Below are positions 1 through 7,550 of a stretch of 64,000 bases of DNA, one piece after another (position 1 is the first letter of the stretch; every line of letters starts with the position of its first letter). The notes beneath the pieces are model-generated. The model saw only the letters and a program-made list of their open reading frames with translations. It made no database searches and was not told the DNA's origin. The stretch comes from Cohnella sp. AR92 (lineage in GTDB: Bacteria > Bacillota > Bacilli > Paenibacillales > Paenibacillaceae): NCBI RefSeq assembly GCF_003990975.1, contig NZ_RZJR01000008.1, positions 140 through 64,139 on the forward strand, read 5' to 3'. The position numbers and the translations under genes were made by a program.

Positions 1-80
1 ACCGCCTCGTTGACGACACGGACAAGGTGATGAGGAGGGATGTCTTCCTCGAGGTCCATTGGCAGGCAAAGTTGGTCCAT
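1..80 (-). CDS. IS1182-family transposase, N-terminal end only (cut by window edge)
   Basis: Read on the minus strand from the ATG at 80, the frame opens with MDQLCLPMDLEEDIP and stays open to the window edge. I recognise this opening as typical of IS1182-family DDE transposases, which cut and join DNA during transposition of the element. Only about 26 codons are present, so no catalytic residues can be checked. The leader to its right holds a 14-bp inverted repeat and further structured DNA. The call rests on the N-terminal motif alone. Confidence 0.6.
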   Translation of the reverse strand, partial: MDQLCLPMDLEEDIPPHHLVRVVNEA

Positions 81-95
81 GGTATAATGAATGTA

Positions 96-162
96 CAAAG
101 AAACCGTTCCTTTCGTAAGTGGTTGGGTGGTACCTCCATTTTACCAAAGAACGGTTTCTTTG
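96..162. repeat. 14-bp perfect inverted repeat in the transposase leader
   Basis: CAAAGAAACCGTTC at 96-109 is exactly matched in inverse by GAACGGTTTCTTTG at 149-162, with a 39-nt loop. It lies directly upstream of the transposase start. Such stems are known in insertion sequences as protection against transcription or translation entering from outside; that role here is inferred. Confidence 0.7.
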
Positions 163-211
163 CGTTTTGAAGTTATGCATTTTCTTAAAAAAGCGATACA
201 AAAAAGAGGGC

Positions 212-326
212 ATGTGTCTCCTGGAGGAGCAGCGGAGCGTTTGCTTTTGCCGACGTGAAATCCCCTTGTAACGGAGTTACTAAATCCTATTTCACGGCGG
301 CACCAGCAACCGGAAGGAGACACATC
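212..326. repeat. Long imperfect palindrome with TAACGGA core
   Basis: Nested inverted arms are visible: ATGTGTCTCC (212-221) with GGAGACACAT (317-326), GTGAAAT with ATTTCAC further in, and GTAAC/GTTAC around the centre. No convincing reading frame runs through it. The central strand contains TAACGGA followed by ...TATTTC at the same distance as the first repeat unit near 63.8 kb, so it probably belongs to the same intergenic repeat family. It could instead be part of the neighbouring insertion sequence. Confidence 0.6.
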
Positions 327-360
327 CCTCCAAATACTAAATATCGCTAACTCAAAGACA

Positions 361-397
361 GGGGCTGTCCCTAAGTTGGACTTTTGGGACAGCCCCT
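361..397. repeat. 11-bp inverted repeat GGGGCTGTCCC / GGGACAGCCCC: likely IS end or terminator
   Basis: GGGGCTGTCCC (361-371) and GGGACAGCCCC (387-397) are perfect inverse copies around a 15-nt loop. Ends beginning GGGGCTGTCCCAAAA are familiar from IS1182-type elements in Bacillales, so this may be the outer end of the element whose transposase starts at 80. It could also act as a terminator ahead of the acetyltransferase gene, although the following T run is short. Confidence 0.45.
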
Positions 398-418
398 TTC
401 CTTAGGAGGAGATCATCC

Positions 419-949
419 ATGATCCATATCGAAACTCCGAGACTTCTGCTGCGCGACTGGACGGACGCTGATCTGTCGCCCTTCCGCCGGATGAATGCCG
501 ATGAGCAAGTGATGCGCTTTTTTCCCAACGCGCTTTCTTTCTCGCAGACGGATACCTTCTATCGATCGATCCGTGACGAATTCGACGAATGCGGCTATGG
601 GCTTTATGCCGCGGAATCGAAGGAGAGCCGGGAATTCATCGGATTCATCGGCTTCCATCGCGCTTCGTTCGAAGCCGACTTCACCCCGTGCATCGAGATC
701 GGCTGGCGGCTGAAGCACGAAGCTTGGGGCCGGGGCTACGCTACGGAAGGGGCGGAAGCCTGCCTCCGCCATGGATTGGGCGAGCTTGCGTTTCCCGAGG
801 TGTACAGCTTCACGGCCGAGATCAACAAGCCCTCCAGCCGCGTGATGGAGAAGATCGGAATGGCCTTCGTCAAGACGTTCGACCACCCTCGAGTCGAGCC
901 GGACAGCCCGCTTCGGAAGCATGTCTTATACCGCAAAGCTTCACTTTAA
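419..949 (+). CDS. GNAT-family N-acetyltransferase (RimJ/RimL type)
   Basis: This 176-residue protein should transfer an acetyl group from acetyl-CoA to an amine; the substrate cannot be told. It opens with ETPRLLLRDW, the usual first strand of RimJ/RimL-like acetyltransferases, and carries the acetyl-CoA loop region EAWGRGYATEGAEAC near residues 101-115, followed by the N-x-x-S-x-x-x-x-E-K-I-G-M segment typical of the fold. TAGGAGGA at 403-410 sits 8 nt before the ATG and fixes the start. The gene stands alone on the plus strand and its 3' end overlaps the convergent nitroreductase gene by 9 nt. Confidence 0.88.
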   Translation: MIHIETPRLLLRDWTDADLSPFRRMNADEQVMRFFPNALSFSQTDTFYRSIRDEFDECGYGLYAAESKESREFIGFIGFHRASFEADFTPCIEIGWRLKHEAWGRGYATEGAEACLRHGLGELAFPEVYSFTAEINKPSSRVMEKIGMAFVKTFDHPRVEPDSPLRKHVLYRKASL

Positions 950-1696
950 CGGCAGATTGCGGCTGGCCAGGAACTCTCTCCAATGAAGCCGGCTGGGGTT
1001 GGCCAGACGCTGCCCCATCTGCTCCGTCCACCTCTCATGTCTCTTGCCTCCGGTTCTCTCGCGGTAATAAGAGGAGACGACTTCGTTGTACTTCTCCAAT
1101 TGGTCCGCGATCTCTTGCTCGGGCGGATACTCCTCTTCCGAATAGACCGCCTCCAGCGGCAGCCTCGGCTTCGTGGCGGACGGGCTTGCCGGATGACCGA
1201 CCGTCATGCCGAACAAAGGAGCGACCCGCTCGGGCGTCTTCAGGAGCTCGGCTACTTCCTTCGGATGATTCCGCAGCCCTCCGATATAGCAAATGCCCAG
1301 TCCCAGGGACTCGGCGGCAATCGCCGCATTCTGCGACGCGAGAGTTGCATCGATTACGCCTACCGTATACTGCTCCGTCGATTCCAGAGAAGCCCTTGTC
1401 CGCTCCGGACCGATGCCTTCCAATTCCGCGCAGCGTTCAAGCCGATGAAGGTCCAGACAGAAAATGAGCAATATCGGGCATTGCTCCACATGCTTCTGAT
1501 GGCCGACGAGTTCAGCCAGCCGAGCCTTTCTAACGGGATCCTTCACCCCGATGATCGAATAGGCTTGCACGAAGCTGGAGGTGCTGGCGGATTGGGCGCT
1601 GGCGATAATGGCTCGCAAGTGCTCGTCGGAGACAGGCTTATCCAGGTAAGAGCGAATGGAACGGTGGTCCAGCAGTCTTTCGATTACGGTGTTCAT
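941..1696 (-). CDS. NADPH-dependent nitro/flavin reductase (NfsA/NfrA1 type)
   Basis: The predicted product of about 251 residues is an FMN-dependent oxidoreductase of the oxygen-insensitive nitroreductase family, likely reducing flavins, nitro compounds or quinones in the cytosol. Family marks are the N-terminal LLDHRSIRSY phosphate-binding stretch, SASTSSFVQAYS, the mid segment LASQNAAIAAESLGLGICYIGG, here split as LASQNAAIAA and ESLGLGICYIGG, and the basic C-terminal part containing YYRERTGG. Two close in-frame ATGs exist (1702 and 1696). The second is chosen because GAGGG then lies 7 nt upstream, whereas the first almost abuts it. The physiological substrate is unknown. Confidence 0.85.
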   Translation of the reverse strand: MNTVIERLLDHRSIRSYLDKPVSDEHLRAIIASAQSASTSSFVQAYSIIGVKDPVRKARLAELVGHQKHVEQCPILLIFCLDLHRLERCAELEGIGPERTRASLESTEQYTVGVIDATLASQNAAIAAESLGLGICYIGGLRNHPKEVAELLKTPERVAPLFGMTVGHPASPSATKPRLPLEAVYSEEEYPPEQEIADQLEKYNEVVSSYYRERTGGKRHERWTEQMGQRLANPSRLHWREFLASRNLPLK

Positions 1697-1876
1697 GTAC
1701 ATTCCCTCTTTCTTAAAAAAGCCGCTCTCCGCTAGGTTGCGGGAGCGTCGCGTTCTTCGCGCGTTTGCGATCGTTCTAACGCTACCATACGAGTTTGGCG
1801 ATGTCCAATCTCCTCCTATAGTCTGTCGCCTCTCCGATTATCCGATCCTTTCGCCCCCCTCTCCCCTCATTCGAAC

Positions 1877-1930
1877 GAAAAACGGCAGTCCTGTCGGGAT
1901 GGATTCCATCCCGGCAGAAACTGCCGTTTG
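1877..1930 (-). terminator. Rho-independent terminator downstream of the acyltransferase gene
   Basis: A strong hairpin is built from an outer AACGGCAG/CTGCCGTT stem and an inner GGGATGGA/TCCATCCC stem. On the minus strand it is followed by a run of five T, placed just after the stop of the gene ending at 1980. Confidence 0.8.
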
Positions 1931-1979
1931 CGTTGCGGAGTCTTGCGCCTTCGGAACGGATCGATCTAGCCGCCCTCGC

Positions 1980-4001
1980 TCAATGGCCGCCTCGAACGTT
2001 CTTTAGGGCATCCGCGATCATATCGGTATAGAACTCGGCACCCGTCTTGGTCAGATGCACGCCGTCTTTCCCGAAGAAGGCGCTATGGCCCGCGCTGGCG
2101 CGGTACCAGTCGATCACGCTGACATTGTCGTAATCGGCCGCGACGTCTTTCAGCGTCTTGTTGACCGTATCCTGCCATTGACGCGGAACCCGCGTATTGA
2201 TGAGCAGGATTGTTCTCTTCGAGCCGATCTCATCCAGAAGCTGCGTCAGCTTCTTCTCCGTGAAGGAGCCGTTCGTCCCCAGCTCCAGAATGACGACATC
2301 TCCGAGATCGCCCGCATCCTCGTGAGCGGCGACCGTTTCCATCGCTTTATTCATCTGGCGGCCCACCTTGCCGTCCACGAGAATTCCCGGAAGCCTCTTC
2401 TCCAGGTACGGCTGGACGCCGAGAATGACCGAATCTCCGATAACCGTCACGCCTTTGCCGTCACCGGTCTCTTGAACCGATTCGGAAGAAGGCTTCTCCC
2501 CGCTGTTCCCGGTCCCTTTGCTTCCGCCGTTCTCGCCGTGCGTGCCGTTCGATCCGTTCGTCGATGGGACCTTCGTGCCGACCGTTTTGTCTCCGTTCGA
2601 AGACGGGGACGTCGAGGACGGATTCTTCTCGCCCGCCAGGATGACATCCGAATCGGAGTCGGAGGCGTTTGGCGATTCAGAAGACTCTTGACCGGTCGCC
2701 GGACCCGATTGATGAATGTCTTTGCCTTTATCCGACTGGCCGGGAGATGGCTCCGCCGCATTCGTGATTCTTCCGGAGGCAGCCTCTCCTCCCCCGCCGC
2801 AGGAGATGCACAGAACGAAGACAAGCGAGACCGCTGCCATGGAGAACAACCTCGGCCGAACGGCTCTCCTCGAGGCTCCGTTGCCCCTGAAGATAGCTGC
2901 GACGCTCCGGCCTAGTCTTCCAAGGCCTCCGTTTAGGATAGGCTTCTCCACGAACCTCCAAGACAATGCCGCCAAGACCAGCGTCAGCGCAATCTGAAGA
3001 GCGACGGTTGCCGGAGAGGTCGGTTCCGCTTGATTGGAGGGGCTCGTCAGCACGATGACGGGATAATGCCATAGATAGATGCCGTAGGAACGAATCCCTA
3101 TCCAACGAAGCGGCTTGATCGACAGCGCTTGCCCCAGCCGGCTGGACGGATGCGCGATGACGGCGATCACCGCCGCGGATGCGAGCGACAGAAGCACCAG
3201 TCCCCCGCGGTAAGCGAACGGGCTGTATTCGTCCGTATAGATCGCCATAAAGACGATCAGCGTCAGCGCCGCGCTGCCGGCGGCATCCATCAGGAAGCGC
3301 AGCTTGGAGGAGCTTATCGGATTCATCCGGGCGCTAGGCAGGATAACCGCCAACGCGGCGCCGATAAGCAATCCGAAAGCCCGCGTATCGGTTCCGTAAT
3401 ACACCCGGCTCGGATCGGTCCCGGGTACGTAGATCATCGCCATGGCGATGGCCGAGGCGGCCGCGCCGCCGCAAATCAGAAGCGCCAAGTAGCCGCGCTT
3501 CGGAGCGACGATCAAGCCGAGCGCCATCAGAAGCGGCCATAGAACGTAGAACTGCTCCTCCACCGCAAGCGACCAGAAGTGGCCGAACGGAGACGGAGGA
3601 CCGAAACTATCGAAATAAGAAACATTATGAAAAATCAGCCACCAATTATTGACGTAAGCGAGAGACGCAACGATGTCTCCTCCTAAGGAACGGAGCCGCT
3701 CGGGATCCGTCGCCGCCAGCCATGCGGCAACCGTCGCGATTAGCAGAAGGACGGCGGGCAGCAGCCTTCTGGCTCTTCTCAGCCAGAAGCCTTTCAGATC
3801 GAGCGTCCGCTCTTTCTGCCATTTGGCGACCAATTGGTCTGTAATCAAGTAACCGGATAGGACGAAGAACACTCCGACACCGAGGAACCCCCCGGGCAGG
3901 ACGTTCATGGGCAGATGATAGACGATAACGGCCAATACCGACAGCGCCCTAAGGCCGTCTAGGCCCGTCATATAACGTTTCTTGCTCGAATGCTCAGGCA
4001 T
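1980..4001 (-). CDS. OatA-like membrane acyltransferase with C-terminal SGNH-type domain
   Basis: This protein of about 673 residues probably O-acetylates a cell-envelope polymer such as peptidoglycan. The N-terminal half is an acyltransferase-3 domain: GLDGLRALSVLAVIVYH opens it, GVGVFFVLSGYLIT follows, and about ten hydrophobic helices run to roughly residue 370. A low-complexity Ser/Gly/Asn/Thr-rich linker of about 120 residues leads to a C-terminal SGNH-hydrolase-like domain with VTVIGDSV (block I), LELGTNG, and the DGVHLTKTGAEF block with the catalytic Asp and His. That architecture matches OatA. The ATG at 4001 is preferred over the GTG at 4019 because GGAGGAG then lies about 10 nt upstream. 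A terminator follows the gene. Substrate is inferred from architecture. Confidence 0.88.
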   Translation of the reverse strand: MPEHSSKKRYMTGLDGLRALSVLAVIVYHLPMNVLPGGFLGVGVFFVLSGYLITDQLVAKWQKERTLDLKGFWLRRARRLLPAVLLLIATVAAWLAATDPERLRSLGGDIVASLAYVNNWWLIFHNVSYFDSFGPPSPFGHFWSLAVEEQFYVLWPLLMALGLIVAPKRGYLALLICGGAAASAIAMAMIYVPGTDPSRVYYGTDTRAFGLLIGAALAVILPSARMNPISSSKLRFLMDAAGSAALTLIVFMAIYTDEYSPFAYRGGLVLLSLASAAVIAVIAHPSSRLGQALSIKPLRWIGIRSYGIYLWHYPVIVLTSPSNQAEPTSPATVALQIALTLVLAALSWRFVEKPILNGGLGRLGRSVAAIFRGNGASRRAVRPRLFSMAAVSLVFVLCISCGGGGEAASGRITNAAEPSPGQSDKGKDIHQSGPATGQESSESPNASDSDSDVILAGEKNPSSTSPSSNGDKTVGTKVPSTNGSNGTHGENGGSKGTGNSGEKPSSESVQETGDGKGVTVIGDSVILGVQPYLEKRLPGILVDGKVGRQMNKAMETVAAHEDAGDLGDVVILELGTNGSFTEKKLTQLLDEIGSKRTILLINTRVPRQWQDTVNKTLKDVAADYDNVSVIDWYRASAGHSAFFGKDGVHLTKTGAEFYTDMIADALKNVRGGH

Positions 4002-4410
4002 GGCAGCGGACTCCTCCACTCGTCAAGAATGGCAAGTCATGTTGTCTTCCGTTGTTCGTAAAGCCGTGTGATGCAAGCATGAGATTAATGCTGAATGCGG
4101 CAGGTGCGCCGTAAGTAACTTCGTTCTCTCTATGTTTCATTTTCCCGTTCTACCTTTCATTCCTCGTGTTAAAAAGACTAGCCTTCGGACATCGTCCGTA
4201 ATGCCTTGCGCTCATGCTTGATTCTCATTTAATTAATGCCGTTAAATATAGTCCGCTGTTAAGCCTTCTAGCTGCTTATTTTAAGGCAAACGTCCTCCCT
4301 TCGGGGCACTTTGCAGTAGAGATGGGCGCCCTGTTTTTTCTTATGCCAATTAGACGAAAAGAACCACTTCAGGGTTCAAAGAAATTTCGTATTTTCCGTC
4401 GAAAATATAG
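4002..4410. other. Non-coding stretch of about 400 bp
   Basis: I see no frame here with both a ribosome site and protein-like composition. The open frame at 4214-4420 has no convincing ribosome site and no recognisable motif. A small CGGAC/GTCCG hairpin lies near 4185-4200. The stretch presumably carries the promoter of the acyltransferase gene, which I cannot place. Confidence 0.5.
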
Positions 4411-4440
4411 AAAAAAATAAGACCGTTTTCGCGGTCTTAC
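4411..4440 (-). terminator. Rho-independent terminator of the MOSC gene
   Basis: On the minus strand AAGACCG and CGGTCTT form a 7-bp stem with a short loop, followed by a run of seven T. It lies about 45 nt after the stop codon at 4485. Confidence 0.85.
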
Positions 4441-4484
4441 TCAGTTGGTCGATATGGGGAATCGAACGGTTCATCTTCGGTTGT

Positions 4485-5207
4485 CTAATCGAGCCTAATC
4501 TCGTCGTTGGTCTCGATAAAACCGGGCTTCACGACCGAAGCGTACACGCCGAACGTCAAGCTAAGCTCCCGGTTCACGACTTTAAGAAGCGACGGATCCC
4601 GTTCTTGGGTGTCCGGGTCCAAGGTGATCAACGCGCAGCGTTCGCATCCCTTGTCGATCCGAAGCGTCACGCTGCCGATGGACAGCTCCTTCCCGATCCA
4701 CTCCCCTTCGTCCGGCGCTTCCCTGTCGAGACGCACCAGCAGATTCGCCCGGAAGCGGCGCGGGTTGAGCGGCTTGCCCCAGAGCTCCTCGAGCTTGCGA
4801 ATCGATCGATCCGTCACGATCAGAATCGGGCTGTCGTCGACGCCCTTCAACTCTTCGCGCGGCTTTGAATAATTCCTCATGCTGAGCTTCGTCGAGGTCA
4901 GCCCCTGCACGTCCTGCAGCAGTTCTTCGTTCCAGCGGAGCTTTCGTCCGTCCGGCGCCGTAATCGCCACTTCGGGGACCGCGCCTTCTTCCACCGCCGC
5001 AAGCAGTTCCGCCCGGTAAGCCAGCATGGCGGGAATCCCTCTTGCGGTAACGAAGCTGTTCCATCCCGTCTTCGTCTCGTCGACGAAGGCATGCCACCGG
5101 TCACCCTCCACGCCGTACGGCTCGATACGGACCTTATCGATCAGACGCTCTCCCCCGAACGACTTGACCGGATACCGGTGCATCTCCATCACGCTTCCAA
5201 TGATCAT
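4485..5207 (-). CDS. MOSC domain protein with N-terminal beta-barrel (mARC/YcbX-like)
   Basis: The 240-residue product combines a MOSC N-terminal barrel (MHRYPVKSFGGE near the start, VEGDRWHAFVDE) with a C-terminal MOSC domain (NPRRFRANLLV, then KGCERCALITLDPDT with conserved cysteines). MOSC proteins bind or transfer sulfur and molybdenum cofactor, and the closest described type reduces N-hydroxylated compounds. The start at 5207 is chosen because GGAGGG sits 6 nt upstream and family proteins begin here; the open frame continues 36 codons upstream without support. A YuiH-like molybdopterin enzyme lies two genes upstream. No [2Fe-2S] domain follows, so any electron donor is a separate protein. 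Confidence 0.85.
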   Translation of the reverse strand: MIIGSVMEMHRYPVKSFGGERLIDKVRIEPYGVEGDRWHAFVDETKTGWNSFVTARGIPAMLAYRAELLAAVEEGAVPEVAITAPDGRKLRWNEELLQDVQGLTSTKLSMRNYSKPREELKGVDDSPILIVTDRSIRKLEELWGKPLNPRRFRANLLVRLDREAPDEGEWIGKELSIGSVTLRIDKGCERCALITLDPDTQERDPSLLKVVNRELSLTFGVYASVVKPGFIETNDEIRLD

Positions 5208-5400
5208 CCAATACCCTCCAACCGCGGTATCCATTCCAAGTCCTTCCGCTATCGTCAGATTACCCTCTCCCGGCTTGACCGTCAATGGAGGATGTAACGC
5301 TAGATCCAGAGCCATATAAAACGAATGTTCGATTGACGTATTCGCTCGAATCCCTCTGCCTTCATGAACTCGGCCTTCTCAGCCTCATCCGGTGACCCGT

Positions 5401-5419
5401 TATTGAATTTTGTTCAATA
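5401..5419. promoter_or_regulatory. Operator-like inverted repeat TATTGAA-N5-TTCAATA
   Basis: A perfect 7-bp inverted repeat with a 5-nt spacer lies upstream of the MOSC gene and just beyond the terminator of the M42 peptidase gene. Its size and AT-rich symmetry suit a dimeric repressor site; the protein that would bind it is unknown. Confidence 0.4.
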
Positions 5420-5445
5420 ACTCGGCATCCTTTGGCAAACAAAAT

Positions 5446-5487
5446 AGACGACGCCGAAGAAGCTCCGAAGCTCCTCCAACGTCGTCT
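5446..5487 (-). terminator. Rho-independent terminator of the M42 peptidase gene
   Basis: AGACGACG at the left and CGTCGTCT at the right form the base of a hairpin that also pairs GGAGCTTC/GAAGCTCC-type sequences inside. On the minus strand it is followed by ATTTTGTTT, directly after the stop at 5494. Confidence 0.75.
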
Positions 5488-5493
5488 TCCTTC

Positions 5494-6549
5494 TTATAAG
5501 ATATAAGCCAGCAGCAGTCTCGCCGTGTTCAAGACCGCGTCCCTGTGCGTCCGCTCCATTCCGTGCGAGGCATGGACGCCGGGGCCGATGAGTGCCGCCC
5601 GGATATTGCTGCCGCCGCGGAGCGCCGCCGAAGCGTCGGAACCGTAATGCGGGTAGATGTCGACGGCGTGCGGAAGCTGCTCCCGCTTCGCGAGCTCGAT
5701 CAGCTTCGAGGTCATCTCGTAATCGTACGGGCCGGAAGAATCCTTGGCGCAGATCGAGACGTCTTTCTCGGTAGCGGACAGATCGTCTCCGAGCGCGCCC
5801 ATGTCGACCGCGATCATCTCCGTTACGTCCGGCGGGATGTAGGAGGCTCCGTGCCCCACTTCTTCATAAGTGGAGAAGATGAGCTTCAGCGTCCGTTCCG
5901 GCGTGCGTCCTTCCCGCTTCAGCCACTCCAGCACGCCGAACAGCGCGGCGACGCTCGCCTTATCGTCCAGATGCCGGGACTTGATCCAGCCGTTCGGCAG
6001 GATCTTGGCGCGAGGATCCCACGAGACGATGTCGCCGACCGCGATGCCAAGCTTCTCGGTATCCGCCTTGCCGGCAACGTCCTCGTCGATGCGAATCTCC
6101 ATGTTCGCTTCCTCGCGCTTCCACTCTCTCGCGTCCGAATAGACGTGCACCGAAGGTTTCGTCGAGAGGACAGTGCCTTCGTACGTGCGGCCGTCGCGAG
6201 TATGGATCGTGCAGTATTCTCCTTCGATCGTCTGCATCGCGTAGCCGCCCAGCGGCGTAATGCGCAGCATGCCGTTCGCCTTGATCGAGCGGACCATCGC
6301 CCCAAGCGTGTCCACGTGGGCGGTTAAAGCGAGCGTTCCTTCCTCCGCCGACGCACCGGGAATCGTAACGATGCCGTTGCCCTTCGGCGTGCGCTCCACC
6401 TCGTAACCGAGCTTGGCCGCTTCCTCTTCCAGCAGCTTCATGATGTGCATGCAATAGCCGCTTGGGCTCGGAGTGGTCAGGAGCTTCATCAGAATCTCCT
6501 CCACGTATGGTGCGTTAACTTGGAAACCGTTCGGCACCGTTTGCGTCAT
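5494..6549 (-). CDS. M42-family metallo-aminopeptidase
   Basis: This cytosolic enzyme of about 351 residues removes N-terminal residues from peptides using two metal ions and normally forms a dodecameric shell. Visible ligand blocks in order are TAHVDTLGAM (His, Asp), SRHLDDKAS (bridging Asp), STYEEVGHGAS (catalytic Glu pair), AVDMGALG (Asp) and HASHGMERTH near the C-terminus (His). Length is normal for glutamyl or deblocking aminopeptidases. The ATG at 6549 is favoured because the earlier ATG at 6561 directly abuts the AAAGG ribosome site. It is monocistronic with its own terminator. The exact residue preference cannot be read from sequence. Confidence 0.9.
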   Translation of the reverse strand: MTQTVPNGFQVNAPYVEEILMKLLTTPSPSGYCMHIMKLLEEEAAKLGYEVERTPKGNGIVTIPGASAEEGTLALTAHVDTLGAMVRSIKANGMLRITPLGGYAMQTIEGEYCTIHTRDGRTYEGTVLSTKPSVHVYSDAREWKREEANMEIRIDEDVAGKADTEKLGIAVGDIVSWDPRAKILPNGWIKSRHLDDKASVAALFGVLEWLKREGRTPERTLKLIFSTYEEVGHGASYIPPDVTEMIAVDMGALGDDLSATEKDVSICAKDSSGPYDYEMTSKLIELAKREQLPHAVDIYPHYGSDASAALRGGSNIRAALIGPGVHASHGMERTHRDAVLNTARLLLAYIL

Positions 6550-6694
6550 TTTGTTCAACATCCTTTCTTAATCATGGAATCGATGCGAAGTTCGATAGGC
6601 GATCATGCCGACGATCTCGCCCGCTCCAGCCTGCCTGAACTCACCTTAAACGCCGAATAGCCGATCAGATCGGCTATCCCGCAAAACCAACTAT

Positions 6695-7360
6695 TCAATC
6701 GAAGTCCTTATGATGCCATTCGTCTTCCGGAAGGCCCAGATCCTCGCCGGAGAAGCGCTGCTCCTTGAACGGGTCGGCGTAATTGTGGAAGCCGTTGCGC
6801 TCCCAGAACCCCGGCCGATCCTCCTTCATGAACTCGAACCCGCGAATCCACTTGGCGCTTTTCCAGAAGTAGAGATGGGGAACGAGCAGGCGAAGCGGCC
6901 AGCCGTGCTTGTCCGTCAGCGGCTCTCCATTATATTGATAGGCCAGCAGGATATCGTCGCCCAGCAGATCCTCGATCGGCAGGTTCGTCTCGTAATCGTT
7001 GTCCGCGTGCACCATCACGTACTTGGCTTCCGGCTTCACCTTCAGCTGCTTAAGCACATCGCGGAAAAGCACGCCCTCCCAAGAGGTGCCGAACTTCGAC
7101 CAGCGAGTCACGCAGTGAATGTCGGTCTCGATTCGCGTCTTGGGCAGCGCCATCAGCTGATCGTATGTAAACGTGACTTCTTCCTCAACCTCGCCGAATA
7201 CCCGCAACGTCCACTCGTCCATGTCGTAGCGAGGAACCTCGCCTTCGTGCAGAATCGGGAAACGGTCGGTCAGCGTCTGTCCCGGCGGAAGCCGATCCCC
7301 CCACTCTCCGCCCGTCTGCGGCGCCTTGCTCTTTTTGAGCCGTTCCGCTTTCGTCAGCAT
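6695..7360 (-). CDS. Sulfite-oxidase-like molybdopterin oxidoreductase (YuiH-like)
   Basis: The 221-residue protein belongs to the small molybdopterin-dependent oxidoreductases resembling Bacillus YuiH and the catalytic domain of sulfite oxidase. The molybdenum-ligand cysteine lies in TDIHCVTRWSKF; WPLRLLVPHLYFWKSAKW and GFWERNGFHNYADP are typical of the family C-terminal half. There is no signal peptide or twin-arginine motif, so it acts in the cytosol or as a cytosolic-face partner. The natural substrate of this subgroup is not known to me. The nearby MOSC protein suggests a shared molybdenum-cofactor theme, but they have separate transcription signals. Confidence 0.87.
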   Translation of the reverse strand: MLTKAERLKKSKAPQTGGEWGDRLPPGQTLTDRFPILHEGEVPRYDMDEWTLRVFGEVEEEVTFTYDQLMALPKTRIETDIHCVTRWSKFGTSWEGVLFRDVLKQLKVKPEAKYVMVHADNDYETNLPIEDLLGDDILLAYQYNGEPLTDKHGWPLRLLVPHLYFWKSAKWIRGFEFMKEDRPGFWERNGFHNYADPFKEQRFSGEDLGLPEDEWHHKDFD

Positions 7361-7550
7361 AGTGCTTCATTCCTTTCCTTGCAGATCTCGTTGAGCGTGC
7401 CTCATCGAAGGATTCCCGAATGTCCAAATTATAGCGACCGCCGAACGAAGCTGTCAAACGACCGTCCGCTCCGCAGGCCTTGATGGATAAGCCTTCCGGA
7501 TTGGAAGCAACCTACCAAATAACGATTCTGTTACGCGGAGGCATGTCAGG

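Noticed and set aside
2055-2915. Long plus-strand open frame opposite the acyltransferase gene, and similar long antisense frames over hut, PPDK and ABC genes
   Set aside because: They are third-position GC shadows of well-supported minus-strand genes, Arg-rich and without ribosome sites or motifs.
4214-4420. 68-codon open frame in the gap left of the MOSC gene
   Set aside because: No ribosome site, no recognisable motif, and it runs into the stem of the MOSC terminator on the other strand.
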